Notes: generated from the sequence alone by a model not told the origin. Shown: positions 49,518 to 58,596, counted from the first letter of the stretch. The stretch: 64,000 nt of DNA from Thiobacillus denitrificans (GCA_002343685.1 DDRS01000031.1:1-64000), one strand, 5' to 3'. Translations and numbers: made by a program.

Positions 49518-52508
49518 TCAGTAATACTGCCGGATGTAGCTGTAGGCCTTCTCGAACAGCTCCTCATCCGCGTGTAGCTTGTACTTGAAGAGAGCCTTGC
49601 GCAGCGCCTTCTTCACCTCTCGCTCGCCAGCAAGCGTGCCCTGCCAGCCGGGGAAGCGGACCAGGCGCACGATCTCGTCGATATCCGTGACCACCCGTTC
49701 GACCATGATGGGCGTCTCGGCCGTCTTGACCTCGTTGAACAGCTCGGTCAGCGCCGCCTTGCCACGATCCTCGTCTTCCTCGGGCGGCACTTCTTTCTCG
49801 GCCTGCAAGGTCTCCTTGGCAATCTCCAGCAACTGCTTCAGGAATTCGACGCTGTGGATCTGGCCGGACTCAAAGCGGTCCTTGAGTGCATCAAGACGCT
49901 CGGATAGGTGCTTGAACTTGGGATTGTCCAGGTGCTTACGCAGCCGGCGGACCAATTTGATCTCGATCTCCTTGGCCTTCTTCGGATCAGGGTTCGAGAG
50001 CACCGCCTCCAACAAATCAGCATCCAGCACCAAGGTATCCAGGTCATCGCGCACCGCATCCACATGCACGTTCTGATGGATCAACTCAATCGTCTTGGCG
50101 CCCAGCGAATGCCAGATCAGCTTGCCGTGGCCGCTGGATGGCTGCACCGACTGGTACACCTGCGACAGCCACTTGTAGTCTTGCTCGAAGGGGCCCAGCA
50201 CGGTGTCGGGTGACAACGCCTCCCAGATTTTGTTGAGCACGCTGTACTCGGTAGCAAAGTTGTCGCGCACCGTGTTGTTGGGCAGGCACTGCTGCGCGGC
50301 GATCAGGCCCTCGTAGCCTTGCTGGGTGCGGTCAAGGCCAGGGAAGAAAGCCAGGCACTTCTGCATCGCTTCCGGCAGCTTGTCCTTCAGCTCCTGGATG
50401 TTGCTGACCACTTGCCTGACGCTCTGGTCATCGAATTCCAGTGCAGCCGCCACGTCATCGAAGATGCCGAGGTAGTCGACGATCAGTCCGTGGGTCTTCT
50501 GCTCGGAGTAGGTGCGATTCACCCGGCAGATGGCCTGCAACAGCGTGTGGTCGCGCAGCGGCTTGTCCAGGTACATCGCCTGCAGGATAGGTGCGTCAAA
50601 GCCGGTCAGCAGCTTGGCGGTAACGATGATCAGCTTCAGCGGGTCGGCCGGGTCGCGGAAGCGGTCGAGCAGCCGTTCTTCCTCATCGCGCGAACGGTCG
50701 TAGACCGCGTACTCCGGGTGCTCCCTCTTGTCGGCGGCTTGCACCGACATGACGATGTCGGTGGCTTCTGGCGGCAGCAGCTTGTCCAGCTCGGCCTTGA
50801 ACAGCAGGCACGACTCCCGGTCGAAGGTGACGATCTGGCCCTTGAAGCCGTTGGGCTCCACCTTGGTCTGGAAGTGCTCGACGATGTCCTCGCACACCTT
50901 GCGTATGCGCTCGGGCGTCTTGACCAGCACGGCCATCTTGGCGGCGGTCTTCGCGAGGTTGTCCTTGTCCAGGTCCGACAGGCCGCCGGTCAGATCCTTG
51001 TAGGCGGCATCGAGGGCAGCCTTGTCGATGTGCAGATCGATCAGACGCGGCTCGAAGTGCAGCTTCAGCGTGGCGCCGTCGCGGATCGATTCCTCGAAGC
51101 CGTAGCGGCTCATGTAGCCCTTTTCGTCCTCGTCGGCACCAAAGGCATAGAAGGTATTGCGGTCGGCGCGATTGATCGGCGTGCCGGTCAGGCCGAACAG
51201 GAAAGCGTTGGGCAGCGCCTCGCGCATCTTGCGGCCCAGGTCGCCTTCCTGGGTGCGATGCGCTTCGTCCACCAGCGCGATGATGTTGCTGCGGTCGTTC
51301 AGGCTGCCAGTGGCCTCGCCAAACTTGAAGATGGTCGTGATGATGATCTTGCGCACATCCTGCGCGAGCAGTTGCTTCAGCTTCTCGCGCGTGTCGGCCT
51401 TTTCAAGATTGGGGATGTCCGCCCCGGTAAAGGTGACGGTGATTTGCGTATCGAGATCGATCCGGTCCACCACGATCAGCACGGTGGGGTTCTTCAGCCC
51501 GGAGTGCATGCGGAGCTTCTGCGCGGCGAAAACCATCAGAAGCGACTTTCCCGAGCCCTGGAAGTGCCAGATCAGGCCCTTTTTGGGGTAACCCGCCAGC
51601 ACGCGCTCCACTAGCTTGTTGGCCGCCTCGTATTGCTGATAGCGGCAGATGATCTTGATGCGGCGCTTTTTCTTGTCGGTCGCAAATAGGGTGAAGCTGC
51701 CCAGGATGTCCAGCACCACATGGGGCCGCAACATGCTCTCGGCCGACAGCTTGAGCGACTTGAGCGGATGGTGCTGAGCGTCGCCACCGTCCAAATGCCA
51801 GGGCCCCCAATCCTTGACCGGCAGCCCGATTGAGCCGTAGTGGTAGGCCTTGCCCTCGGTGGCTACCGAGAACACGTTGCAGACGAACAGCTCGGGCACG
51901 AACTTCTCGTAATCGTCGTGCACCTGCACCGCGCCATCCACCCAGCTGATGCACTTCTTGACCGGTGTCTTGGCCTCGATCAGCACCAGCGGCAAACCGT
52001 TGACCAGCAACACCAGATCGGCGCGGCGCTCAGTGGGGCCGGCGCGGTAGGTGTACTGCTGGGTGACGATGTACTGGTTCTGCGCCAGGTCGTCCAGGTC
52101 GATCAACCGTACTGGCACATGCTCGTTGTTGTGGCCGAAGGGCATGGAACGCTCGCCGCGCATCCAGGCGGTCATTTCCTCGTTGGCCCGGATCAGGCCA
52201 TCCGAGCGCACCGACAGCACGATGGCGCGCAGCTTGTAGAGCACCTCGTCGGCGCGATCGGGCTGGGCCGCAATCTCCGGGTTCAGGCGAATCAGCGCAT
52301 CGCGCAGCCAGGGCTCGACCAGTACCTCCTGAATCTGGCGCGGCACCTCGGAGGGGGCCGCGTAACGCCAGCCGATGCCTTTGGGGCTGGGGCCGTAGCT
52401 GACTTGAGGTTCCTGGGCGGTGTTGGCCGGGGCAGCCTTGATGGGGCCGGCGAGCAGGTCGCGGACGTAGGCTTCGACGGTGTTGGCTTCGTTAAACGAT
52501 GAGATCAT
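49518..52508 (-). CDS. hsdR: Type I restriction enzyme, endonuclease/translocase subunit HsdR
   Basis: 996-aa motor and nuclease subunit. The N-terminal PD-(D/E)xK nuclease has RADLVLLVNGLPLVLIEAK. The SF2 motor has Walker A HFQGSGKSLLMVFAAQ, the DExH box ALVDEAHRTQEGDLG, FGLTGTPINRADRNTF and the late motif LLTGFDAPILQAMYLDK. A C-terminal helical region (~residues 800-996) would dock on the methyltransferase core. Its start overlaps hsdS by 4 bp (ATGA). Last gene of a minus-strand hsdM-hsdM-hsdS-hsdR operon. All core motifs look intact. Confidence 0.95.
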   Translation of the reverse strand: MISSFNEANTVEAYVRDLLAGPIKAAPANTAQEPQVSYGPSPKGIGWRYAAPSEVPRQIQEVLVEPWLRDALIRLNPEIAAQPDRADEVLYKLRAIVLSVRSDGLIRANEEMTAWMRGERSMPFGHNNEHVPVRLIDLDDLAQNQYIVTQQYTYRAGPTERRADLVLLVNGLPLVLIEAKTPVKKCISWVDGAVQVHDDYEKFVPELFVCNVFSVATEGKAYHYGSIGLPVKDWGPWHLDGGDAQHHPLKSLKLSAESMLRPHVVLDILGSFTLFATDKKKRRIKIICRYQQYEAANKLVERVLAGYPKKGLIWHFQGSGKSLLMVFAAQKLRMHSGLKNPTVLIVVDRIDLDTQITVTFTGADIPNLEKADTREKLKQLLAQDVRKIIITTIFKFGEATGSLNDRSNIIALVDEAHRTQEGDLGRKMREALPNAFLFGLTGTPINRADRNTFYAFGADEDEKGYMSRYGFEESIRDGATLKLHFEPRLIDLHIDKAALDAAYKDLTGGLSDLDKDNLAKTAAKMAVLVKTPERIRKVCEDIVEHFQTKVEPNGFKGQIVTFDRESCLLFKAELDKLLPPEATDIVMSVQAADKREHPEYAVYDRSRDEEERLLDRFRDPADPLKLIIVTAKLLTGFDAPILQAMYLDKPLRDHTLLQAICRVNRTYSEQKTHGLIVDYLGIFDDVAAALEFDDQSVRQVVSNIQELKDKLPEAMQKCLAFFPGLDRTQQGYEGLIAAQQCLPNNTVRDNFATEYSVLNKIWEALSPDTVLGPFEQDYKWLSQVYQSVQPSSGHGKLIWHSLGAKTIELIHQNVHVDAVRDDLDTLVLDADLLEAVLSNPDPKKAKEIEIKLVRRLRKHLDNPKFKHLSERLDALKDRFESGQIHSVEFLKQLLEIAKETLQAEKEVPPEEDEDRGKAALTELFNEVKTAETPIMVERVVTDIDEIVRLVRFPGWQGTLAGEREVKKALRKALFKYKLHADEELFEKAYSYIRQYY

Positions 52509-53680
52509 GCGGCACCACCCGTCGAAGACAATGAAGCTCGGTGAATTTCCTGCAGGGCCGACAAGCGATTTTCAATTGCCTCGCGGCTTTGCGCTAACTC
52601 TACCGAATAGCCAGCAATTTCCTGCTGTACTTCTTTTGGTGGAACCTTAACCGTCATCTTCACTAACTCAGACCTTTTGACATGAAGGAGTGAAGTTTTG
52701 AATCCATGTGCGCGGCGCTCAATCGCTGGCGTAATGTGGTTGAGAACCTCATACAACCAGCACTGAGCGATGTTGCCTTTAGGAACGACACGAAAGATAT
52801 GCTGATTCAGGACGGCTTCCTGTCCTTTCCAGATGCGAGCACCAAACGAAACGCCAGGAACACCTGCCCAAGCAAACAGCAAATCGCCATTCTTGACGTG
52901 GAACTTCTGATTCACGTCACCGCTGAAGTAGTTGAACTGGGGAGAGCCGTTAAGGTTCTGGATGCGAATGATTGGCAAGCCACTCTCACGCCAATCTTGT
53001 GGCTTAAAGCCGTATCCATTTATGAGATCGCACACATCCCCAAGTTGTCGCAAAATCCAACCTTCTGGGAGAGCACCATCTGACTCCGATCCTAAGAGAC
53101 TTCCTGTAAGCAGCTCATCTAACGCAGCTCGCCGCATTTGCTCATGACAGGTAATCGCTTTCACCAAGGACTCGATCGCCTCACCTGTTGCGCTGAGCAA
53201 TTCCAAAATACGGTGCTGCTCCTCAATCGGCGGCAGCGCAAACTCTTGAGCTGCCATCGTTTTCCAGTTGATCGTGGGTGACAGCGAGCCCACCGAGATT
53301 TCCACTGCCCGGTTCATGAATAGATCGCTCTGCATGAAGAACGGCAGGAAGTCGGGAAGCACGACTTCAGGCTTGGCCCGCAGCACCATCGCATGGGCTG
53401 AACAAATACCGTCAAACTCAGCAACGCCGAGCTTGCGTTGATAGGCGCGACGGCGTCCGAAAATGATGTCGCCCTTTTTGAACATCAGCTTGGTGGCTTC
53501 CACATCGTCCGGGGTTCCCCAGCGACGAATCTTCAGCGAGTCGGCATCCAGGTGTTCGAGACCAACGTAGTGCGCCATGCCCGATTCGGACGGGTTGTCG
53601 ATGCGGACATTGACGTTAGTCGCCATCTGATCGAAGCGCCAGACCTTCCATCCTAGCTTCAAATTCTTGTTATCAGACAC
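52505..53680 (-). CDS. hsdS: Type I restriction-modification specificity subunit HsdS
   Basis: 391 aa from GTG 53680, which overlaps the preceding hsdM stop by 8 bp (GTGTCTGA). The longer upstream frame is antisense-like to hsdM and rejected. Two target-recognition domains are visible. The first is followed by the conserved helix entry LPPIEEQHRILELLSATGEAIESLV. The second starts near WILRQLGDVCDLINGYGFKPQDW and ends with VPPKEVQQEIAGYSVELAQSREAIENRL. It should direct the complex to a bipartite DNA site. The target sequence cannot be read from the protein. Confidence 0.93.
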   Translation of the reverse strand: MSDNKNLKLGWKVWRFDQMATNVNVRIDNPSESGMAHYVGLEHLDADSLKIRRWGTPDDVEATKLMFKKGDIIFGRRRAYQRKLGVAEFDGICSAHAMVLRAKPEVVLPDFLPFFMQSDLFMNRAVEISVGSLSPTINWKTMAAQEFALPPIEEQHRILELLSATGEAIESLVKAITCHEQMRRAALDELLTGSLLGSESDGALPEGWILRQLGDVCDLINGYGFKPQDWRESGLPIIRIQNLNGSPQFNYFSGDVNQKFHVKNGDLLFAWAGVPGVSFGARIWKGQEAVLNQHIFRVVPKGNIAQCWLYEVLNHITPAIERRAHGFKTSLLHVKRSELVKMTVKVPPKEVQQEIAGYSVELAQSREAIENRLSALQEIHRASLSSTGGAA

Positions 53681-55283
53681 GCTCGATGTCCTCCGTAATG
53701 AGGCCATCCAGCGTTTCCACCAGCGCGTCCATCTGTTGCCAGAAGGCGCGGCCATCGGTCTGCCATTGATCCCAGGCGGAGCGCAGCGATACCGCGTCGC
53801 CATTGCTGTCAGTTGCAGGCGCGACGGCAATGCGCTTGACGTACAGCGGGATCGAAAGGTTGCCCGCGTTGGCACCGATTTCGGCCAGGGTGGCGACCTT
53901 GGCGAAACCGGGCACATCCGCAAAGGTCTTGTAAGCGGTCAAGATGCGCTGCTGGTGCTCGGGCTTCAGGAAGCTCTGCGCGCGCTCGCGGGTCACCTCG
54001 TTCACCGCGTCGATGAAAATCACCTTACCCTTGCGCGCAGGCGTCTTCTTGCGGTTGCAGACGACGATGCACGACTCCATCGGGGAGTTGTAGAACAGGT
54101 TGGGGCCCAGGCCGATCACGGCCTCGACCCAGTCCTGCTCGATCATCTTGGCGCGCATGGCCTGTTCTTCGTTGCGGAACAGCACGCCGTGGGGCCATAG
54201 CACGGCGCTGCGTCCCTTGGCAGTGAGGCTGGCCAGGATGTGCTGCTGAAAGGCGTAATCGGCGCGGCCCTGCGGCGGAGTGCCCAGCGAGTTCCGGCCC
54301 CACTTGTCACTGCTCCAGGCCTCGCGGTTCCACTGCTTGATGGAGTACGGCGGGTTGGCCAGGATCACGTCGAACTGGCGCAGGCGGTCGCCCTCGATGT
54401 GCTTGGGATCGGCCAGGGTGTCGCCCCGGATGATCTCGAAGTCCTCCACGCCATGCAGGAACAGGTTCATCCGCGCGATGGATGAGGTGATGAGGTTGCG
54501 TTCCTGTCCGTAGAGCTCGAGCGTGCGGTATTCGCCACCGGAGCGTTTCACCTCATCCAGTGCCGAGATCAGCATGCCGCCTGTGCCGCAGGTAGGGTCG
54601 TAAATCGACTCGCCGGCCTGCGGGGCCAGCAATTGCGTCATCAGGTGGACAACGGTGCGGTTGGTGTAGAACTCGGCAGCCGTGTGGCCGGAGTCATCCG
54701 CGAACTTCTTGATCAGGTATTCGTAGGCGTTGCCCAGCTCGTCCTCGGGCACGCTGGCCACCGATAGCGTCTGGGTGGAGAAGTGCTCGATCAGGTTCTT
54801 CAGAGTTTCGTCGGGCAGACGCTCGCGGTTGGTCCACGGCGCGTCACCGAAAATGCCGTCGAGCAGGTCCGGGTTGGCGGTTTCGATCGCGCGCATGGCC
54901 TTCTGGATGGCGGCGCCGACGTTCTTGGGAGCCTGGCGTACGTCGTTCCAGTGCGCGCCTTCGGGGATCTGGAAGCGATGGTTCTCATCGAACTGTGCAT
55001 AAGAAAGGTCGCCGTCCGAGCTGGCTAGCGCTGCCTGGTATTCCTCGTCCCAGACATCCGATACGCGCTTGTAAAATAGCAACGGAAAGATGAACTGTTT
55101 GTAGTCGCCCGCGTCGATGAGGCCGCGCAGCAGGACGGCAGCGCCCCACAGGTAGCTTTCCAGCTCTTGCTGGGTGATGCGCTTTGGCGTCGCAGGTGCT
55201 GTGCCAAGTTTGCGCCGAAGCACCGCTCGGGCTTTTTCGGCCATCTGGTCCGTGAAAATCTTGTTCTTTTTTGGTGCCGTCAT
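53673..55283 (-). CDS. hsdM: Type I N6-adenine methyltransferase subunit HsdM (second copy)
   Basis: 536 aa from ATG 55283 (MTAPKKNKIFTDQMAEKARAVLRRK). The N-terminal HsdM helical domain (LESYLWGAAVLLRGLIDAGDYKQFIFPLLFYKRVSDVWDEEYQ) is followed by SAM motif I DPTCGTGGM and catalytic motif IV NPPY. It overlaps the upstream hsdM by ATGA. Compared with that copy it has a 40-residue basic N-terminal extension and a longer C-terminus. Both copies have intact catalytic motifs, so this is not an obvious decayed duplicate. Confidence 0.93.
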   Translation of the reverse strand: MTAPKKNKIFTDQMAEKARAVLRRKLGTAPATPKRITQQELESYLWGAAVLLRGLIDAGDYKQFIFPLLFYKRVSDVWDEEYQAALASSDGDLSYAQFDENHRFQIPEGAHWNDVRQAPKNVGAAIQKAMRAIETANPDLLDGIFGDAPWTNRERLPDETLKNLIEHFSTQTLSVASVPEDELGNAYEYLIKKFADDSGHTAAEFYTNRTVVHLMTQLLAPQAGESIYDPTCGTGGMLISALDEVKRSGGEYRTLELYGQERNLITSSIARMNLFLHGVEDFEIIRGDTLADPKHIEGDRLRQFDVILANPPYSIKQWNREAWSSDKWGRNSLGTPPQGRADYAFQQHILASLTAKGRSAVLWPHGVLFRNEEQAMRAKMIEQDWVEAVIGLGPNLFYNSPMESCIVVCNRKKTPARKGKVIFIDAVNEVTRERAQSFLKPEHQQRILTAYKTFADVPGFAKVATLAEIGANAGNLSIPLYVKRIAVAPATDSNGDAVSLRSAWDQWQTDGRAFWQQMDALVETLDGLITEDIERV

Positions 55284-56770
55284 TTCAGCCACCCCCCTTC
55301 GGTCATAACCTGCGCAAGCCGTTCTTCGGCCTCGCGGCAGCGGGTGAGCGCATCCTTGAACGCCGTGATGGCATCGGGCAGCGGTGGGATGTCTTCTTGC
55401 AGCGGCGGCAGGACGTAGCGCGAAATGTTCAGTGTCCAGTCCTCGGCCTTGATCTCGTCGAGACTGATCACCCGGACCGCGTCCTGCACATCGGTGAAAC
55501 CGCGATACCAGCCAAGGATGTCGGCGGCGTGCTCGGGTTCCAGATAGTTTTGCGCGCGGCCCCGGCGGAATAGGCGTGAGGCATCGGCAATCAACACCTT
55601 CTTCTTGTGCTTGGCCGGCTTGCGCTTGCGCAGCACCAGGATGCACGCCGCGAGCCCGGTGCCGTAGAACAGGTTGGGTGCGAGCCCGATCACGGCCTCG
55701 ACCAGATCCATCTCCAGCAGCTTCTGGCGGATGCTGCCTTCCACACCCTTGCGGAACAGGGCGCCCTGGGGAAGCACCACGGCCATTCGGCCAGTCACAT
55801 CGGCCATCGACTTGACCATGTGCTGCACCCACGCGAAGTCACCGCTGGACGAGGGCGGCAGACCGGCAAAGTTACGGCCGAAGGGATCGTTCAGCCACAG
55901 GTCCTCGCCCCACTTTTCCAGCGAGAACGGCGGATTGGCGATCACGCAGTCAAAGGTGGCCAGACGGTCTCCCTCGAAGAAAGCCGGGTTGCGCAGGGTG
56001 TCGCCGCGCACCACCTGGAAATCCTCGATGCCGTGCAGAAACAGGTTCATCCGCGCAATGGACGAGGTGGTGAGGTTTTTTTCCTGCCCGTACAGCTTGC
56101 CCCACAGGCGTTTCACGTCGCCATGCATCTCTTTGACGTGCTGCACGGCGGCCAGCAACATCCCGCCGGTACCGCAGGCCGGGTCGTAGATCGCCTCGGC
56201 TTCCCTCGGGTCGAGGATGTCGATCATCAACCGCACCACGCTGCGCGGGGTATAGAATTCGCCGGCCTTCTTGTTGGTGGCGTCGGCGAACTTCTTGATC
56301 AGGTACTCGTAGGCTTCGCCGAGCAGGTCCGAATTGACGTTTTTGTTGCCAAACGGCAGCTTGGAGAAATGCTCGATCAGGTCTTTGAGAAGGGCATCCG
56401 ACAGTCTGTCCTTGTTCGACCACTGCGCGTCGCCGAACACCCCATACAGGGTGTCCGGGTTGGCTTTCTCGATCTCGCGCATCGCGCGCTGCAGCGCGGC
56501 GCCGACATTGCTCGCCTTGGTGCGGACGTCGTTCCAGTGGCAGTCCTCCGGAATCTGGAAGCGATGGGATTCCGGGAACAGAGCCAATTCGGCATCGCCG
56601 GTCTCAGCGACAATCTCCTCGTATTCCTCGTCCCAAACGTCGCAAATGCGCTTGAAGAACAGCAACGGGAAGATATAGGTCTTGAAGTCGGCTGCATCCA
56701 CCGGGCCCCGCAGGATGTTGGCGGATTCCCAGAGGTGTGCTTCTAGCTGACTAAGGGTGGTGGTTGCCAT
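55280..56770 (-). CDS. hsdM: Type I N6-adenine methyltransferase subunit HsdM (first copy)
   Basis: 496-aa first gene of the restriction operon. N-terminal helical domain LEAHLWESANILRGPVDAADFKTYIFPLLFFKRICDVWDEEYEE, SAM motif DPACGTGGM, catalytic NPPF. It is a clear paralogue of the next gene but differs throughout, including NPPF versus NPPY. Two distinct HsdM proteins with one HsdS raise the possibility of a heteromeric methyltransferase with one M per half-site. Confidence 0.94.
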   Translation of the reverse strand: MATTTLSQLEAHLWESANILRGPVDAADFKTYIFPLLFFKRICDVWDEEYEEIVAETGDAELALFPESHRFQIPEDCHWNDVRTKASNVGAALQRAMREIEKANPDTLYGVFGDAQWSNKDRLSDALLKDLIEHFSKLPFGNKNVNSDLLGEAYEYLIKKFADATNKKAGEFYTPRSVVRLMIDILDPREAEAIYDPACGTGGMLLAAVQHVKEMHGDVKRLWGKLYGQEKNLTTSSIARMNLFLHGIEDFQVVRGDTLRNPAFFEGDRLATFDCVIANPPFSLEKWGEDLWLNDPFGRNFAGLPPSSSGDFAWVQHMVKSMADVTGRMAVVLPQGALFRKGVEGSIRQKLLEMDLVEAVIGLAPNLFYGTGLAACILVLRKRKPAKHKKKVLIADASRLFRRGRAQNYLEPEHAADILGWYRGFTDVQDAVRVISLDEIKAEDWTLNISRYVLPPLQEDIPPLPDAITAFKDALTRCREAEERLAQVMTEGGWLK

Positions 56771-57210
56771 GTCGTTGTTATGGTTCTGTGAGACCAGATA
56801 TGTGAGCGGCCACTCGCGACCTTATCATTATTGGCTCGAGTCTTCTCGCCATCATCTGCAACGCCGCCAGATTGGCACGCCATCCCGGAATGGCGTGCCA
56901 ACGAATGAAATGAGCCGCACTTATTTCCTTGTGCGCAAAACGCTCGTCCGCCTCTGCGCTAGCTTGGGGGCCAAACGCCAAGATCACATGTCTAGACGTA
57001 GTCTACAACCACGGACCGTTACGCCGGGTATGGAGACGACAGGGTCTCAACGGACGGATTGGGGCTTGAAACACACAATCCAAAAACTCCTTCAACATAA
57101 TACACGCGCACGCGCTCATAAGAATACCCTGTTAAATCAATTGGTTATGGTTGATTTCTTTCGGGAACAACTGTAGGGTGGTTGTTATTAACACCACCGA
57201 TGGATTTCCC
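56771..57210. promoter_or_regulatory. Divergent regulatory region between the hsd operon and the xre-tns genes
   Basis: 440 bp without a convincing gene. It should contain the minus-strand hsdM promoter and the plus-strand xre promoter. TAATGATAAGG on the minus strand (56817-56827) repeats the motif seen before the Gabija-like operon. A 12-bp perfect inverted repeat is listed separately. No transposon-end-like repeats were recognised here. Confidence 0.5.
56872..56901. repeat. 12-bp perfect inverted repeat upstream of hsdM
   Basis: TTGGCACGCCAT and ATGGCGTGCCAA separated by CCCGGA, without a T-run on either side, so not a standard terminator. It lies ~100 bp upstream of hsdM and ~310 bp upstream of xre. 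It could be a dimeric regulator's operator controlling the restriction operon, or a structured leader. Confidence 0.8.
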
Positions 57211-57639
57211 GTGAGTAGTCCGTTCGCCGACTTTTTGAGGAACCTCCGCCAGCGCAATGGCTATCGCCAGCACGAACTGGCGGCTCTGCTCGGCTATGAG
57301 CAGAGCTATGTATCCGCGCTGGAGTTGGGTGTAAGGCCGCCTAGTGAAGAGTTTCTCGGCATGCTCAGGAAACATGTGCCGCTGGGCGGCACTGACCTGG
57401 CTGCCCTGGAAAGATCGGTGAAGATGTCTGGCCGAAGATTTGTGTTGCCCGTGGATGTGCCTACCGACACTTATCTCTTCTGCCACGAACTCTGGGAGAA
57501 GCTTGAAGGACTGCACCCCGCGGTAATCCAGGCCATGCGTGATCTCATAAAGCTTGAGAACGCGATCGCTGAGCAGCCAGTCGCCCGACCTGGACGGCTG
57601 CACCGAAAAACCAATCAGAATCGGGAGGCCAAAATGTAA
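57211..57639 (+). CDS. XRE-family helix-turn-helix regulator
   Basis: 142 aa from GTG 57211 (SSPFADFLRNLRQRNGYRQHELAALLGYEQSYVSALELGVRPPS). Residues ~5-60 are a classic XRE/Cro HTH. The remainder is short and unrecognised. An upstream TTG at 57151 would add 20 unlikely residues. It is the nearest gene to tnsA (250 bp, same strand) and also faces the hsd operon. It could repress either the transposase genes or the restriction operon. Regulators of this type are found near Tn7-like and restriction loci. Confidence 0.82.
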   Translation: MSSPFADFLRNLRQRNGYRQHELAALLGYEQSYVSALELGVRPPSEEFLGMLRKHVPLGGTDLAALERSVKMSGRRFVLPVDVPTDTYLFCHELWEKLEGLHPAVIQAMRDLIKLENAIAEQPVARPGRLHRKTNQNREAKM

Positions 57640-57891
57640 ACGGGACAAACCTGGCGGCTTGTCCCGTCTGGGGACCGGATAAACCGGTCGCTACTTCTAG
57701 TTGGCGCTCGAAGTATGTCGACCGCAGTCCGGCAGGTCAAGCCCACGCCACTCTTACATCCCCGAACACGCGCGATTTGATCCGGTTTTAACACCGGAAC
57801 GGGGCCTTTTTACGTCCAGAAATCGCAGTTTAACTTCCCGATATCGGGAGGCGGGGGCAACTCACACCTTCGCCAGGACCATGGAGACATC
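57640..57891 (+). promoter_or_regulatory. Inverted-repeat-rich leader between xre and tnsA
   Basis: 252 bp with four inverted repeats: ACGGGACAA/TTGTCCCGT (57640-57667), GACCGG/CCGGTC (57673-57689), TCCGGT/ACCGGA (57781-57798) and the perfect palindrome CCCGATATCGGG (57837-57848), the last 43 bp before tnsA. The final palindrome is the best candidate operator for the neighbouring XRE protein. GGAGAC just before ATG 57892 serves as the tnsA ribosome binding site. Confidence 0.6.
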
Positions 57892-58596
57892 ATGATGTCA
57901 TTCAGTACTGCAGGGCCATCGACACCGGTGGTCAGCAATTTTCGTCACTCGAAATCGCTGCCATTCCATGGCACGCGTAATCCCGTTACTCACTCCGGAC
58001 GAGGCTTCCGGGCCAAATTCGTATCCCAGAAAAACCGGCGCATGGTGCGCTGCGAAAGCCTGCTGGAAATGCAGTTCCTCTATCTGGCCGAGTTTGCCAG
58101 GGACGTCCTCACCTTTGATGAACAGCCCATCACGATTAGCTACCGGCTAAACGGGCGGAAGCGCCGCTACACGCCTGACTTCTGCCTGCATTGGCGCGAT
58201 GGCCAACAGTGGTTCGTTGAGGTGAAGCCGCACGAGTTGCTGGCTTTGGAGAAGAACCAGGAAAAGTTCGCTGCTATTGGCGAGCATTTCCGGGGAATGG
58301 GCGACACTTTTATCACCATCAGCGATCGGGAGATCCGTCACCCCATCCGGATGCCGTTTATCCGTGACCTACTGCGGTTGCGAGATGACAACGCCATCGA
58401 AGCCATTTCAAGGTCGGATGAGGTGGACCTCTCTGTCGTTCCCACGTGGGGACATCTTGTCGAAGCGGTCGGCGCTGACTGGGCAGGTGCCTGCCTCGCT
58501 TACCGCCTTGTGACCTGTCCTCTCGAAATCCCCCTGCAGTCCGAAACTCCCATCACTCTTTATAAGGAGGCCGACGATGTCGCGCTATTCAATTAA
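57892..58596 (+). CDS. tnsA: Tn7-like transposase endonuclease subunit TnsA
   Basis: 234-aa restriction-enzyme-like nuclease that cuts the 5' ends of the transposon, allowing cut-and-paste movement with TnsB. Catalytic pattern: acidic residues in CESLLEMQFLYL (Glu55/Glu59), Asp96 in RYTPDFCLHW, and Glu110-Val-Lys112 in WFVEVKP, followed by a C-terminal HTH-like region. All look intact. First gene of tnsA-B-C-tniQ-tniQ, overlapping tnsB by 20 bp. ATG 57895 is an equally good start. Confidence 0.92.
   Translation: MMSFSTAGPSTPVVSNFRHSKSLPFHGTRNPVTHSGRGFRAKFVSQKNRRMVRCESLLEMQFLYLAEFARDVLTFDEQPITISYRLNGRKRRYTPDFCLHWRDGQQWFVEVKPHELLALEKNQEKFAAIGEHFRGMGDTFITISDREIRHPIRMPFIRDLLRLRDDNAIEAISRSDEVDLSVVPTWGHLVEAVGADWAGACLAYRLVTCPLEIPLQSETPITLYKEADDVALFN

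Noticed and set aside
54884..55832. 719-aa version of the second HsdM with a long N-terminal extension
   Set aside because: The first 183 residues are the out-of-frame 3' part of the preceding hsdM; the ATGA-coupled start at 55283 gives a normal HsdM.
57640..57891. tRNA-like or riboswitch-like structure between xre and tnsA
   Set aside because: The hairpins do not form a cloverleaf and match no riboswitch core I know, so only inverted repeats are reported.
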